Shown here: positions 33,567-46,115 of the stretch, one piece after another
Numbering within the stretch: the stretch's first letter is position 1
Layout of the letters: each line of letters opens with the position of its first letter
Source of the DNA: Melitaea cinxia
Lineage: Eukaryota; Arthropoda; Insecta; Lepidoptera; Nymphalidae
Length of the DNA stretch: 64,000 nucleotides
Assembly (NCBI RefSeq): GCF_905220565.1
Contig: NC_059404.1
Coordinates: forward strand, 12,862,472 to 12,926,471
Direction of reading: 5' to 3'
Translations under genes and position numbers: made by a program
Notes under the pieces: model-generated
The model's database searches: none
The model's input: the letters and a program-made list of their open reading frames with translations, nothing else
Told to the model about the DNA's origin: nothing

Positions 33567-33807
33567 ATGCACCCGCTCGAGCGAAATTTTCGATATGATA
33601 ATTTTTAATTTCGGTTTAAGCGAACCGTGGCGCCGTCCATAGTGAGCTCTTTACAGAAACCCGTAACTATTCAAAGTTTCATATTACAATGAAAATCTTT
33701 GACAGGAGACGACACCGTGCTATTTTTAATATCTAAGATTTTATTTTATTTTTGTGTTACCCACATTAGGAATTCTAAACATTTTTGAATATCGTATCAA
33801 AAATTGA

Positions 33808-33875
33808 CCGCTCCAGCGGGGTTCGAACCCGCGCCTCCGACATACCGTGTCAGCGCTCTAGCCAATTAAGCTATG
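33808..33875 (-). pseudogene. tRNA-like sequence, acceptor arm lost (copy F)
   Basis: It matches copies D and E up to '..attaagctatg' and then breaks off, so the 5' acceptor strand is missing and no cloverleaf can close. The break is the outer end of the array. Confidence 0.75.
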
Positions 33876-34147
33876 CTATCATAGTTCTAAGTGATCGGTT
33901 TGACATAAAAAAATTGTACGTGTCCTACAGTACGGTCTATAGTAATGTTCTAACTACACAATCATCTTACCGCTTTAAGATTAGTGCAGACAATTACCAC
34001 ATCATGAACTGCATCGCTCTAATTACTTGAGTGACAACCGGATATTACACATTTGCTCTTCCAATCGTGTTTATTCGCTGCCGTGTCTCGTTGATATTCT
34101 GAACAAAAATAAGTTGTTATAAGTGGATAATATACTTAATTTTTTTT

Positions 34148-34594
34148 AGCCCACTTCAAAATAGAAGGTTTCCGACTTCCAAAAAACGATAAGATTCTCA
34201 ATTCGACTGTATTTTTTTCTGTATATAACCTCGGAACTTTTTACTGGGTAGACCGATTTCAATGATTCTTTTTTTAATCTAAAGATTGTGCTTGTTTGGT
34301 CACATTAATTTAATCGAATTTGTACAAGTACTTTTTGAGTTATATCTAATTATGCGTATTTCCTAGACTGTTATTTTCGTCGATCTACGTTATATTTATA
34401 CCTCACAAATTTTCACTTGTTGCACAGATTGACGGTTCTTGTTTTAATCGAAAGCTGAAGCTTGTCTTGTGGTCTTATTAAAATTTGATCGAAATTTGAC
34501 GACTACTTTTTGAGTAATCTTTGATAACATACTTATTTTACTACTTTGTCGTTTACTCACGTTATCTTACTTGTCGAGGTAATTGAAGTCGGTT
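34148..34594 (-). mobile_element. GAAGTCGGTT-family element
   Basis: Its left end is degenerate ('cccacttcaaaatagaaggtttccgacttcc'), and the right end GAAGTCGGTT is at 34585-34594, with a decayed external hairpin 'gtttacgagcaac' after it. The body has 'tcaattcgactgtatttt', 'tactgggtagaccgattt' and 'gagttatatctaatt'. Confidence 0.72.
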
Positions 34595-34654
34595 TTTTTT
34601 TCGTTTACGAGCAACACAATGATCAGTTGTGATACCCCATAACTTTGTACTAGA

Positions 34655-34796
34655 TGATATTGATGATTCTTTTTTTAATCGAAAAGTGCTTGTGAAGTGG
34701 TCTCATTTGAGTTGTGAGACCTCTAATAATGCCTATTGCTTGACAATTCTTTCAACTACTAACGTTCTATTACTTGTCGATGTATTAATGTCGGTT
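34655..34796 (-). mobile_element. GAAGTCGGTT-family element, partial copy
   Basis: Directly after the previous copy, 'gatgattctttttttaatcgaaa' and 'ttacttgtcgatgtattaatgtcggttttc' repeat its right-hand part. This indicates a nested or tandem second copy with internal loss. The overlapping plus-strand frame 34629-34877 is a shadow. Confidence 0.6.
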
Positions 34797-34839
34797 TTCT
34801 TTAGTTTACAAGCGAACACTATTATTTATTTAAATTTAA

Positions 34840-36215
34840 GTAATTTAAGACAACTAGATAAAACGTCTTGTCTCTAATTCCATTTTGACCCGATGCCAAT
34901 TGGCCAATCGGCGTAGTTCTGTAATCTTTCATGCTCGAACGTTTCGGTTTGTATTTCCGCCGCGAGACTGGGCATAACATATGGATATTTATTTATATGT
35001 GTATTCTTTATAATAAAATAATTTATTTGTATGTAGCATACCAGTCTGCATTTACCTAAAACATTGGTATGAAGTTGCCTGCCTCAGGAACAGACGACCG
35101 TGTGTGTATTCTAAAATCTGATTAAATTTCTAACTTTGTAAAAAACAAAAAAAAAAAACAAAAAAATCTTGTGTTCTGTCTTAATTATTTGAGTCTTAAT
35201 TCATATCAGTAGTGAAATTTATTCAAATACATTTCATAATAAAGCCTTATTTAAATTTTTCTAACTAGATGCTCTGAATTAGTTAGCAAGTATTTGTCTA
35301 GGTCTAACGGTTATTTGTCATGATAAACACCCAGTGTTTGTGTGTTAAGTTGAACCCTAGGATTAATTAGATACTTCTTAGTGTTTTAGTAAAGGATTTG
35401 ATCGTGGAGACCTTATTATTTTATCTTCTGATTTAAATCTAATTTACTGTCTAATTCTAATTGAACGTGTCTTACTTACCCAAATATATACAATGTTTAT
35501 TAGAAACTTATTATATAAAATGTAACTTTTATTTCTTAGAAAAAATGGAGGTGGTATATATTTCTTTTTCTAGTTATTTTGCAATACAATTTTAACATGT
35601 ATGTTATATAGAATAATGCGAACTCTAGTCATCCAAGTGTTGTTGCGGTATTGCAGTAATATGTGTAAAACGATCCCTTGACGCCCCATTGAGACGATGA
35701 TAGCACTACTCGGTATTCAGGTGTGTGTCTTCGCCCACCCTCATAAATATTTTTAGGTAACTCAAGTACATTTTCAATGACAAAAAATGGACTTCAGAAT
35801 TCTATATCATAAGCGAACTACTGTGTAGTGTGGACTCTTGCAAGTCACGATTTCACATTATTCAGAGGTCTCCTCCATAATAAATTTATTTGCTGATTTT
35901 ACCCAACCTACAGTAACATATACGAAACGTGCTTCTGTATCAATGATAGGAAGTATACGCTTCTTTGATATTTATTTTTCGAGAATATACTATTTACATT
36001 TTTATATCATTTCTATCGGGCACATGAACTATGGAATACTGTTGAGATACCTATCGCTTCGTAATAGGTACGAAATTGGTCCTTTGTTTACAGATGTTGC
36101 CGTAAATAGGATATTTTCAGTTAATGCTGCCCTATAAATTGTCTACTAATTCATTTGTATTATTTTAATAGCGAAATAAACCAATGAAGTCCCCATTACT
36201 GCAGCTCTATATCAT
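34840..36215. other. AT-rich DNA, no gene established
   Basis: A plus frame of 99 codons at 35838-36137 is the longest in this stretch. It has fairly even composition but no recognised motif, no splice-like edges and no flanking regulatory signal, so I leave it unassigned. Confidence 0.35.
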
Positions 36216-36217
36216 GT

Positions 36218-36530
36218 TACGACTAGCTGACTCGGCAAACGTTGTCTTACCGCTAAACGCTATTTAAATATAGGGGTTGGTGGTAGAAGGGTGAAAATTT
36301 AGGGTTGTATGTATTTTTCAACGCCAAATAATAATAACATAAAATATAATAATTTATTTTAAAGTTAAAAAAATAGGGGTGGACTACCCTCAACATTTAA
36401 GGAGATGAAAAATAGATGTTGTTCGATTCTCAGAACTACCCAATATGCACACAAAATTTCATGAGAATCGGTCAAGCCGTTTCGGAGAAGTTTTACTACA
36501 AACACCGCGACACGAGAATTTTATTTACTA
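36218..36530 (+). mobile_element. Dispersed repeat ('gctgactcggcaaacgttgtcttacc')
   Basis: The start 'cgactagctgactcggcaaacgttgtc', the middle 'ggggtggactaccctcaacattta' and 'aatagatgttgttcgattctcagaactacccaatatgcacac', and the end 'gagaatcggtcaagccgtttcggag...acaccgcgacacgagaattttattta' are those of a common lepidopteran repeat. It has no ORF. Confidence 0.8.
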
Positions 36531-36693
36531 GATTATATTATTTGTTGAATTGTTAAAATATAATTCAATCAAATTAAGTAAGACTTGCTGATTCTTCTTC
36601 AGAGTGCGTCTTTTATAATGCGATTTTATAATCGTCGTATTAATCGTAATAATCGTCTAAAACATTCTGAATTATTTATCTAAAGATAAGATA

Positions 36694-36696
<3 letters not shown>

Positions 36697-36746
<50 letters not shown>
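36697..36746. repeat. (TA)n microsatellite
   Basis: About 25 uninterrupted TA units. Confidence 0.92.
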
Positions 36747-36749
<3 letters not shown>

Positions 36750-38405
36750 TATTATATACTTATTAATATACTATAGACTTATTAATTTTTCAAATATTAT
36801 ATGCAACGTATTTATATATTTATTCATCCAGACAAAATACTTAGGCTTCATTCAAGACAAAAAACAATATTAAGTATTTATACGCAGTGTAAGTCATAGT
36901 CAAATGTAGTAAGATGAGAAAAACGAAATAAACGTCAAAACATCATAAGTCTGAATTTATTTACCTATTATTGTGTCTTTCCACGTTTAATTTTGTCGGC
37001 GTAAACTTCTTCCACTCGTGTGATTTTCTTAAAAAAAATCGCTTCATTCACTTGAAATATTTATTTTTAGCAAAATTCATAATCCTTTTTAATTGAAATA
37101 GAGGGAAAATTTAGGAAGATTTAGGAACCTACTTCTGTTAGGCACAAGTCTGGTCATTACTTTAATTAATTAGCGTAAGTCTCTAATTAATAGATTTAAG
37201 CGTCTTTACCAATGTTGTCGATAAAAAGGTTGTTTGTTCCTGAATCTGTGTTTTCTTATAATACGTATTTTTTACGTTACTGTCTGAAAATAATTAAAAA
37301 ATTTAAAATATTTGAAAAAATATATAATGACGTTTTTTGTTCAAATAAACATAACATTTTTTAAGAGTGATTTGTTTTAATTTTACTTTAAAACTTATCA
37401 AAAGTATATGTGTTAACAACCCTTTATTTTCTTTAATGAATGGACCATTGTGTTATTATACAAAAAATAACTCGGAAATAAATAAAATTAATTTTCATAT
37501 TATAGTAGTGTAATTTAAATCACTGATCATATTCATTAAATATAATTTGAATTTATTGTTACGCTATAATTGAGCAACAATAAATTATTTACAAAAACAA
37601 TTTAAAGCAGTTTAATATGAAATGTTTAATATTTGAACCTCATATTGAAAACTTTGTTACAGTTGTAACTAAATAAAACTGAGAATACGTGATGTAAAAA
37701 CTTTATATTTTCCTTTTCAGTATTCCTTTCAGCAGCTTCGCTAATCCAGTTAGATCGGAAATAAGACGACACTGTCAATGTTAAATAAAAAGCTCACAAA
37801 TATGCGTCAAATTTGTGCCAAATGTTTCTTACTTGTTAACTTATTAAAGACTATTTAGCTATACTCGTAATTATTTTCCTTATGTTTTTAAAGTGCAATA
37901 AAGAGCACATATGTGGACATAACTACGTTGTTCATACTATTGTTGCGATTTTTTTTCAAAGCTATTCAATGATGAGACTACAACACTACCTAGGACATTG
38001 TAAAATATAAATGTAAAAACCTTAGAGTTTTAGCAATAGAAATATTATGAACGTCTTAATTACATTACAAAATCACAACGTGAGATTTTAAAAACAGATT
38101 TTTTTTGTTACTTTTTGTCTAGTTTGTGTTTTCAAAGGCCTAAAGTCATTTAGATACTGATCATCACATTCGTTATTCTATAAATATCAGACACGGTGTC
38201 GATGTTTTAACCACACTTTATCTCTATAACTTGTGTTTTAAACCATCTACAAATGACCCTCAAATGCAAATGCAATCGAACTTTGACTTTACACGACATA
38301 TATGGCATTAATTAAAGCAGACAAAGTTAAATTGGATGTTTGATTACAAAATGGACTTCTATTTGAGTTCATATTCGGCTTAGTATCTTTATAAAATAAG
38401 CTTAT
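36750..38405. other. AT-rich DNA, nothing recognised
   Basis: No supported gene or repeat. Confidence 0.45.
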
Positions 38406-38409
38406 CTTC

Positions 38410-38612
38410 TATAATATAAAAATGAGTCGCTGAATGTGTTGCTAAGCGCAAAACTCGAGAACGGTTGGACCGATTTCGCTAATTCTTTTTTTAAAATATT
38501 CCTTGAAGTACGAGGATGGTTCTTACGGAGAGAAAAATTCTAAAAAAAAAAACAAATAAAATTAAAAAATCGACTGTTAGGCGATACGAAGTTCGCTGGG
38601 TCAGCTAGTATA
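38410..38612 (-). mobile_element. Dispersed repeat, reverse orientation ('ctagctgacccagcgaacttcgta')
   Basis: Read on the minus strand it starts CTAGCTGACCCAGCGAACTT and proceeds to 'gcgaaatcggtccaaccgttctcgagttttgcgcttagcaacacattcagcgactcattttt'. It is a well-known lepidopteran repeat end. A related fragment is at 54236-54330. Confidence 0.75.
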
Positions 38613-38904
38613 TTATATTAATAGGTCATTTTTTGCGTGTTTTTTTTTTAAGTATCTGTACTCGTGTGCATAAATGTGTTTGAGCGTTTGTGTTTCAAAT
38701 ATAGACTTCCAAATACATATATATTTTGTGCACTTGTGTAACATATAAGTATTTTCGTATTTTCTAGTAAAAAGATTCTATAAAATGGTTTTGGTTGTAT
38801 TGTTTGCAATATGATGCTTTTGATACTGTGAAAAGGTGACATTTTAAAAATGAAGTTAAAAAGTTAAAAAAAAAGTTACTCGCCACTTTCCATTTGGTTT
38901 TCTG

Positions 38905-39150
38905 CGAACCAAAATAGCTGAATCCAACGAAGAAATTCAGTACATTTTAGTTTTACTTTAAAAAAATGCTACTCAAGCCGCGAAAAACACTTGTAATGTT
39001 TATGGACCTAACGCAGTGTCAGTAAGAGTTGCACAGTTTAAATGTTTTCGGTCGAGAAATTTTGATGTCAAAGATGCATTTCGCTTTGGTTGCCCAGTTA
39101 CAGATAAACCTATTTGTATAAAGATTGGCAAGTTTCACAAGGCGTTGTAA
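38905..39150 (+). pseudogene. mariner-type transposase N-terminal relic
   Basis: The frame ending at the TAA 39148-39150 encodes, in order, KNATQAAKNTC, NVYGPNAVSVRVAQ, a basic segment, NFDVKDA and a decayed SGRPVTD-like segment. This is the helix-turn-helix DNA-binding region of mariner (DD34D) transposases. The same frame upstream (from about 38907) gives IAESNEEIQYILVLL before an in-frame TAA in an A run, where the family has an aromatic/basic stretch. The catalytic domain is absent downstream and no terminal inverted repeats were found. It is dead. Confidence 0.82.
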
Positions 39151-42100
39151 ATTATAGGTTATTTAAAATACGATGAGTGTTTATGTGCAACGTGAAAATA
39201 TGTTTCGCGGGTGAGCCATAAACTCCGGCAAGCATTTACGAATGGGTGCAGATAAGAAAATGGTAAATTTGTTGCACTTCGCGATTTAATGTCCTGTGTT
39301 CTAATCGTTATAAATTGTGTCCCGTCTTCCTGAATTATATTTTTCAAGCAGATAAGGTGAACTTTTTGTATTTCTGGTTTCTATTTTTTTTTTTGTTCTG
39401 TTATTTGCGTTTGCATTGAATCGAAATCATCTTTAAACAAATCTTGACGATAACGTACTTTACAAAATGCACTGAAAGATAGTAATTTCGTAACTAAAAA
39501 GAAATAGTAACATAATATTTTGTAACTGACAGTACTAGTAGAGTGTTATTAAAGAATTGTATTTTTCTTGTCAAAACACACCTTCAATATTTTTTACGAA
39601 TCGTTCACTTATTCAATCCATTACGCAAATAATATTTTGAGGTATCGTTCGTATTTTCAACAAAATCTTCACATTGATCTCAGTCTAAAGCCCTCTGTTG
39701 GCCATCTTTTTCAATATACTTTAGAAATGAAATAGAGACGGCGACCTTTTCGTCGAACATTTCGTACGTAACCGTTCTCTTATCCACATATCGGGGAGAG
39801 TTGTTATAATGCTCCTTTATCTTTGGCATCCTCTAGAGGTCTCTAAATTCAGTCCATCGTGTAACCGATTTATTTCATGGTAACCAATATTGTAGAGGCG
39901 TCCTTCGATGTATTGTGTTATGTGTCGGTGGAATATTGTACGGTGCCAACGTACATGGACAATAATTTAAGACGGATCTATTGAATTCACTAGGTTATCT
40001 AGATACTAAGTTAGATATATAGGTCGCCCGGATGATGAATATGTCGATATGTGTATGAATTACGTTTATACGATTTCCTATTTGATATTTTATTGCAATA
40101 TTAGATGTACTTTCGAGAGCTATTAATGCAATGAATGTACTATTTCATCGTCGTATTGTGGCGATATACTCGTAAGTCTTTCAACGATTTAATAAATGAC
40201 TATTTGTTTGAGTTACTGCATTGTTACGAACAATTTTATGAGGTTTTGAAAGTTCATTGAATGAACAATTGTGATTGTATAGTTGAGCTAAGTAGTAATA
40301 CACTACAGATATTTTCTCTAAAATATAAAATAATTACACTGTAATTTACTGTTAATGTTTCTTTGTCTAGAAATTGTCTCAACATTGATTGAAGATCAGA
40401 GGAATAGATCTAATCCCACCAACTTGCTTTACTTAAAGGTTGAAGGTTTACATGATGTTAACACTATTTTCATATTTTTAGTTGAACATACAAACTTTTT
40501 TAAAATAAGTCTTATAAGAAAGAAGTTTAAAATTGAAAGAAATATTTATATTTTCAACAACTTCGTGACTTCATTTTTACTGTGCATAACTTTACTATGA
40601 AGTAACAATAAAGATAAATCACAAAGTGAATTCCGCGAGCGTAATAACTTAACAAAATTATATTCTGTAAACAACAAATTCACGGAACTGTTATCTTCCA
40701 CAGTTTTTCAAACTGGATTATGACGCCTTTGTGTACACGACGTAATTAAAGTTTGCCCTGGACCAAATATCTGAGAAATAATTAAAATTTCAAACAAACT
40801 TTCACACTAAACTCGAACGTTACTCATTCAATATTAAATATCTTATTTTCTGACGCGCGTAAATTTTGCTGAAGAAAATGTTGATAATTAATTTTTAAAC
40901 TATAGGTATAGCAATTAAACGCTCCTGTTCTGTTACATTTCACAAAGACAGAAATTTAAAGATGGACTCCTCATGTTACCCATTTATATTATAAGTTGGC
41001 AAGCGTCTATGACTAGAAATTTATACCAATGTTCTGCTAGTTCCTAAGACATGTATGTGCGTATAAAACTACAAATTGTGCAAATTAGATTCAGATAAAA
41101 ACAACTAAATAAGTTTGTGTTTGTTTATTTATCTTTGTGTCTCGAATTAACACATGGAAACATTTTATTTGTTCGGAACGTACCATAATTGTTATTTTGA
41201 AACTATCGATATTTTGACCCATGGTCACAGATAACAATAAGGTAAGTCCTGTTTAAGGAAGTCTTGATGACCTTGAAAGCTAACTAGAACTTCATTTGAA
41301 AATTATTATTGATAGCAAATTACTTAGTAGGCTTAGAACATTAAGCATTCTTATGTGGCAGCCATGACAAATACTCGTGTTGCGTTACAGCTGCACTGAC
41401 CACCGCTGTCATCATACTCGTTAGTCTACACAGTTTATGACCACTCAAATCACCACCAATCAATTGATGCATTGGTCGACGCCAGTGTAATACACAAAAG
41501 TCATTGATGTTGTTGAATTTTAAAATAAAATCTGATAATGGTAGTTACGTGTCGTTTTGTTCCTATTATTTTTGATTTTTTGTTTCATTTTTGTGTGGTG
41601 CAAGTGATGCTTGACATAGTGAAATCTTCATAGATTTCAATTGTCAAAGAAAAACAAGAAACACTAATGTAACTCTTGACCGTTCTGGTGTAATAGTCCA
41701 AAAAGTTGTCGGAAAGTTGACGGACGTAGGTTTGTCCAGTGTATTATGTATAGTAGAAAAGAAGAATAGAAGTTTTTTTTTTCTACATGAATGTATGATT
41801 GTAGGTCTCTTAACCGTGCCTCAAACCTCACGTTACTACCGTTAATTCCGGTTTTCATTGCAAACATTGCTGCTGCAGCAATGATGCAGCTTAGTGGATT
41901 AATCCAACACTTCCATATGAAGAGATTAGCCCAGATCTAGGATGTCAGTATTATATTCCGTTCAGTCCAGTTGATTTCATTATTTGTCTAAATTTATAAC
42001 ATTCTTGTATATACAGTTTAGTTTAACCGCTATGAAATATCGCTCAGTTTGTACATGTAAAGGATAAATGCTTGCAACACGTCCTACTGCCCAACAAACT

Positions 42101-42540
42101 TACATTGTCCGCTGGTCGATAACATGACAAACTGTTAAACATTCCACAATCTCCAACAGAATAGTTATCTGTAAAACTAATATTATTGGTAATGACAAAC
42201 TCCGACACTACAGTAAAGTGTAATGATCTTCATGATTTTTTACGGAAGTAATTGTGGACATTTTTGTTGATTATTCTCGGCAAAATCTGCATTAAGTTAA
42301 TTAATATACATAAAAAAATGTTACTTAAATTCATTTTTAAAGCATAAAATTAGAGAGAATTTGATAACAGAACAATTGCGATAAATTTCGGGACAAGTGA
42401 AATTGCGAGAAACATCTGATATGTTATAAAAGTAAGTTGAAATAAATATTTAAAATAATTGTTAACGTTAACTTTTTACATCTACCTGCAACACCTTTTG
42501 GTAAACAGAATTTATCCAATTATATTTATACCCGATACAT
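39151..42540. other. AT-rich DNA, no gene established
   Basis: The frames at 39159-39347 (minus), 40355-40600 (plus) and 41664-41867 (minus) have no recognised motif. A mildly GC-richer stretch at 41345-41480 is unassigned. Confidence 0.4.
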
Positions 42541-42780
42541 ATACTAAAAGTTTTACAACGAATTTTAAACATAACATAACATAACAATACACTTTATTGT
42601 ACACCAATATAGAAATAATACATATCAGATTGATTTTAACAGAGTGACATAAGGTACAAAGGGCGGCCTTATCGCTGAAAAGCGATCACTTCCAGGCAAA
42701 CCTAGGGGTAGAGGAGATGGTATTGGGTAGGCGTAGGTGTACAAATTGAGACATAAACGTTTGAATATATTTACTTAAAC

Positions 42781-42864
42781 ACATATACATATAGGTACAT
42801 ACATACACACATACATACATACATACACACATACACACGTACATACATACATACATACATACAT
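42781..42864. repeat. (CATA)n microsatellite
   Basis: An imperfect run of CATA/CACA tetramers. It generates the repetitive C-terminus of the minus frame 42771-43082, which is an artefact. Confidence 0.88.
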
Positions 42865-42915
42865 ATTTTTATAATTTTATTCACGTTGAATATCACGAAA
42901 ATGCTTCCTGGCAGC

Positions 42916-43460
42916 CTATTTAAAAATAGAAAGCAATTGTACACGTCTAATTTGCAAGGGTAAAGAATTCGAAAGTCGAAAAGCTTGAACAGTGAAAGAT
43001 TTAGTATAAAAGGAAGAGGAGTGAGAGGGCATTTCAAGAAGTAAGCTATCCTTAGAACGAAGACTGCGTTCATGGATATCACTAAGAAATTTAAATCGTT
43101 GCTTTAGATAAGCAGGTGCAACAGGGTTAAATAAAATGGAGTAAAGTAAATTGAGAATATGCATATTCCTGCGAAAGCGAATTGGAAGGCACTCAATTTT
43201 TTTACGGAATTCAGAGATATGATCATATTTACGAAGTCCAAATACGAATCGTATACATAAATTCTGGATTCGCTCAAGTTAATCTGCTCCTCAGTAATGT
43301 CAACATAGCATGTATCTGCGTAATCCAGAATTGGTAATAGAAGGTGTTTTGGTTTTTTTTTTGGTGGGAATTGGAAGTAGAGTACGCAGCCTGCTAAGAG
43401 ATCCAGCCGAGGCAAAAACCTTACGACTGACTTTACAAATCTGCGGGCCCCAAAATTTCA
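42916..43460 (-). pseudogene. LINE reverse transcriptase C-terminal relic, frameshifted
   Basis: Three successive frames together give a jockey/CR1-group reverse transcriptase end. 'RKVFASAGSLSRLRTLLPIP' comes first, encoded upstream of an A run near 43350-43360. After a shift come LLLPILDYADTCY and VDITEEQINLSE. After a further shift comes the frame 43164-42916 with NLLYSILFNPVAPAYLKQRF and FRLSNSLPLQIRR. At least two frameshifts separate the parts and the catalytic palm is not present, so it is non-functional. Confidence 0.82.
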
Positions 43461-43499
43461 GGATCGTGAAACGTTTATTTTCTTTAATTTGTAAATTAT

Positions 43500-46110
43500 T
43501 GTAAACCTAAAAAATATTATCTTTTATGAAAATATTACTATGGCTATACGAAAACAAACTTAAATGGGCAATATATATGTTAAATTAATACATTAATGTA
43601 ATAAATCTTATTAATATACAAGATAGTATCAATGATGGATGTTCCCAAGAAACAAGATAGCATCCTAACCGCGACCGTTTATCTGCCAGCCTCTAGAACA
43701 AATTGTTTCAATATTTATTGCAGGCAATATATTCTGCTTCGGTGTTTCGTTCGAGGTTCTCATAATAGAGTGGGTACTTCGAAAAACATTTCTCTTCGAT
43801 CGGTGAACGTTATTACTGTCGCAATTTGGTTTATTTCGACCTGGTCAATTGCAATGTGCAGCTTGTTTTCAATTTTGTTACACGATTGTGTCATAGACTA
43901 TTGTTTTATTGGTATACGGGTACAGTGACTGCTGAGGTATTAGTGCTCACGTCAATGAATTTTATAGACAACACAAGTACCACTGCTTTTTGTAGTTGGG
44001 CATTAGTGCTTATGTGTTGTATATCCGGACCTCCGACACGCAATTCATGTCCTACTAGAGGGCTTTGAGTATGGGACATTTTTAGTATTAAAAAATTATA
44101 ATGCAGCTCCATTAATAATTTAAATTTATCTTGAGATATCTTCTGTTAGGAATAAAACACTTTCGCAATCATTTAAAGTAAGCTTTTTAAAATTATTGTA
44201 AAAAGATTGCCTATGATTCATTATAAAGCATTTTTACTAGCTCATATACTAATAAATAATAAAACATAAGTAAATAATATTAAATTGAATATTACCTTTT
44301 AATATGAAGTACACTTCAAACAGAATAAAATAAATACCTTTTTAAAAGTATTTATTACATCTGAAATCGTTATAAGTGATACGAATAAGTATTTGTATTA
44401 AGAAATTTTATCATCAAGTACCAACCACTTCACCTTTTTATCTTTGATCTTATTTGAATTTAAGTACTTTAGCAATAAAAATGTATATTAAATGACATAA
44501 ATTGTATTAAAGAGCCAGAAAATGTTGACGTTTTTACGATTTTTTCCTCAACAAAACTCTTAGATACAAGTTTCACAATAGCCAATCCTGTAGTGTAATA
44601 AGGCGGACTGTAAAGGGTCCTCATTACCTTTATTGGGGACATAATTTTACCCTGACGTAAGGGTTGCGTTTCCTTCTCGACTGCCAGAGTATTTATCGAA
44701 CTAAAACCTATTGTGATGTGTCTGTAATTTCACTTGATAAAACTTCAAACATGCTTTTAACGTTATTAATAATGTTGTCCGAAAATTATTCTAAGTAAGT
44801 TTATTATACTATAACAAGTTGAACTGGCATAGTTGATAGATATTAATGTTAGATAACATTCGATCGATAGTCGTGAGTCAAGCCCATGTTAAAAAACGAT
44901 AACCTTTTAAGTGCTAAAATTGTCTTTAAGATAATGAAATCTCATTTTATTTTATACATCTAATATACAGCCGAACGGCATGTCCGATCAAGCTCTTACC
45001 CATTTCTTTCATTGTTTTGATCAACACTGAGCTGTTTACATGTAGGTACATGTCGCCATATATTTCAACATTTATAAATAAGTAAAATTGAATTAAAAAA
45101 AGACCTATAACTTTTTTGTAGTAGTCTTATAAAGTAGGCAATAATCAAACCTACTTTTCAAATTTTATTTTCTTCGTATCTCGTCTTTATGGTAAAATAA
45201 GGACTTCCCTAATTAAAGAAGGAATGAATTGAATAGTGTTCTGGTCATAAGCCCGTTAGAACTGTGAAGTCTGTTTATGTTGATAGCCACGCGATTGTTC
45301 CTGCTCAATGTAAATTTGTATTGAGCATGTCTCCATAATGCCTCTGGTGGTAAGCCACCGCTTCAAATTGTTATTGCAGATATTATTCTAAGCAAATTAG
45401 GTCAAATAGCAATTGTTTAATGCCAAAACATTTTCTGATTTAATTGATTCAAGGGAAAACAGCTAAACTAGCTTCTTATTTAAATGTCTTATAATGAAAT
45501 ATGTACATCAATTTTTTCAAGTCACAGAGCAGCTTAAATGAAAATTGCGTTACATAAAAAGAAATATGAAATGCTCATAAATTTATATTCGTTTTTAAAG
45601 AAAAAATTTTTTTTGTCAGAACTCCCTCGACTTGTGTTACTGAATTCCTAGTATTTATGACCGAACTCAACATAACACTTAATCATCGTCAGTATTTACG
45701 TAGGTAAGGCTCCACAAATGTCAAAAACAAAAGACGTTGCTAAGGATATGTCATGCATGCGAAGCGTAAAATCAAAGATTGAATCAAGAGCGACGTCGAT
45801 GTCTGGGTATGTCAGAACAAAACTCGACGCTGACTAGGAATTGCGGTGACGTGACTGAGAGGTCGATTTTTATACAAGACTCGATGGCACAATTTGGAAC
45901 AATCTAGAACGATTTTACTGCTCCATTCTCTAGACAATTGTATATTTATTCCACCTCAGGGAAAATGTTGTAAATTGTCCGTTACGGTCGCAGTTTCGTC
46001 GAGACATACATTTTTAATTGTATCTGTTTATGTAAAATAAATTATTTCTTTACTGAGACATGTACCTACTAGCAATTTGATTGCAATCTTGGTGATTTAT
46101 CTAATAATAA
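43500..46110. other. No gene established
   Basis: The stretch 43632-44068 has overlapping plus frames of 98 and 80 codons with less AT-bias than their surroundings but no recognised motif. A sequence at 45680-45960 is somewhat richer in GC and holds 'aacaatctagaacg', a weak heat-shock-element-like pattern without a gene attached. Confidence 0.35.
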
Positions 46111-46115
46111 TAAAC

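Larger units (their letters stand above)
33101..33875 (-). repeat. 314-bp tandem array carrying a tRNA-like gene per unit
   Basis: 'atatctaaga' starts units at 33101, 33415 and 33729, an exact 314-bp period; the first two units look identical and the third stops inside the tRNA-like part at 33875. On the minus strand each unit has the linker (caccgtgct.. to ..gtggcgcc), a head, the tRNA-like sequence, T5 and the downstream part ending '..tcttagatatta'. The unit is the same as at 10 kb, with 6 extra bases (5 in an AAAAT repeat, 1 in an A run). Near-identity of units implies recent amplification. Confidence 0.9.
42555..43470 (-). mobile_element. LINE 3' portion, minus strand
   Basis: On the minus strand, reverse transcriptase remnants are followed by a 3' region ending in AATAAAGTGTATTG and a short GTTAT repeat (42573-42590), a typical LINE tail. 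A CATA microsatellite (42781-42864) has expanded inside the 3' region. Its coding part is listed separately. The 5' limit is set by where similarity to reverse transcriptase stops; I found no target-site duplication. Confidence 0.78.

Noticed and set aside
33785..34030. 81-codon plus-strand frame
   Set aside because: It starts inside the truncated tRNA-like unit and runs into unrelated flank.
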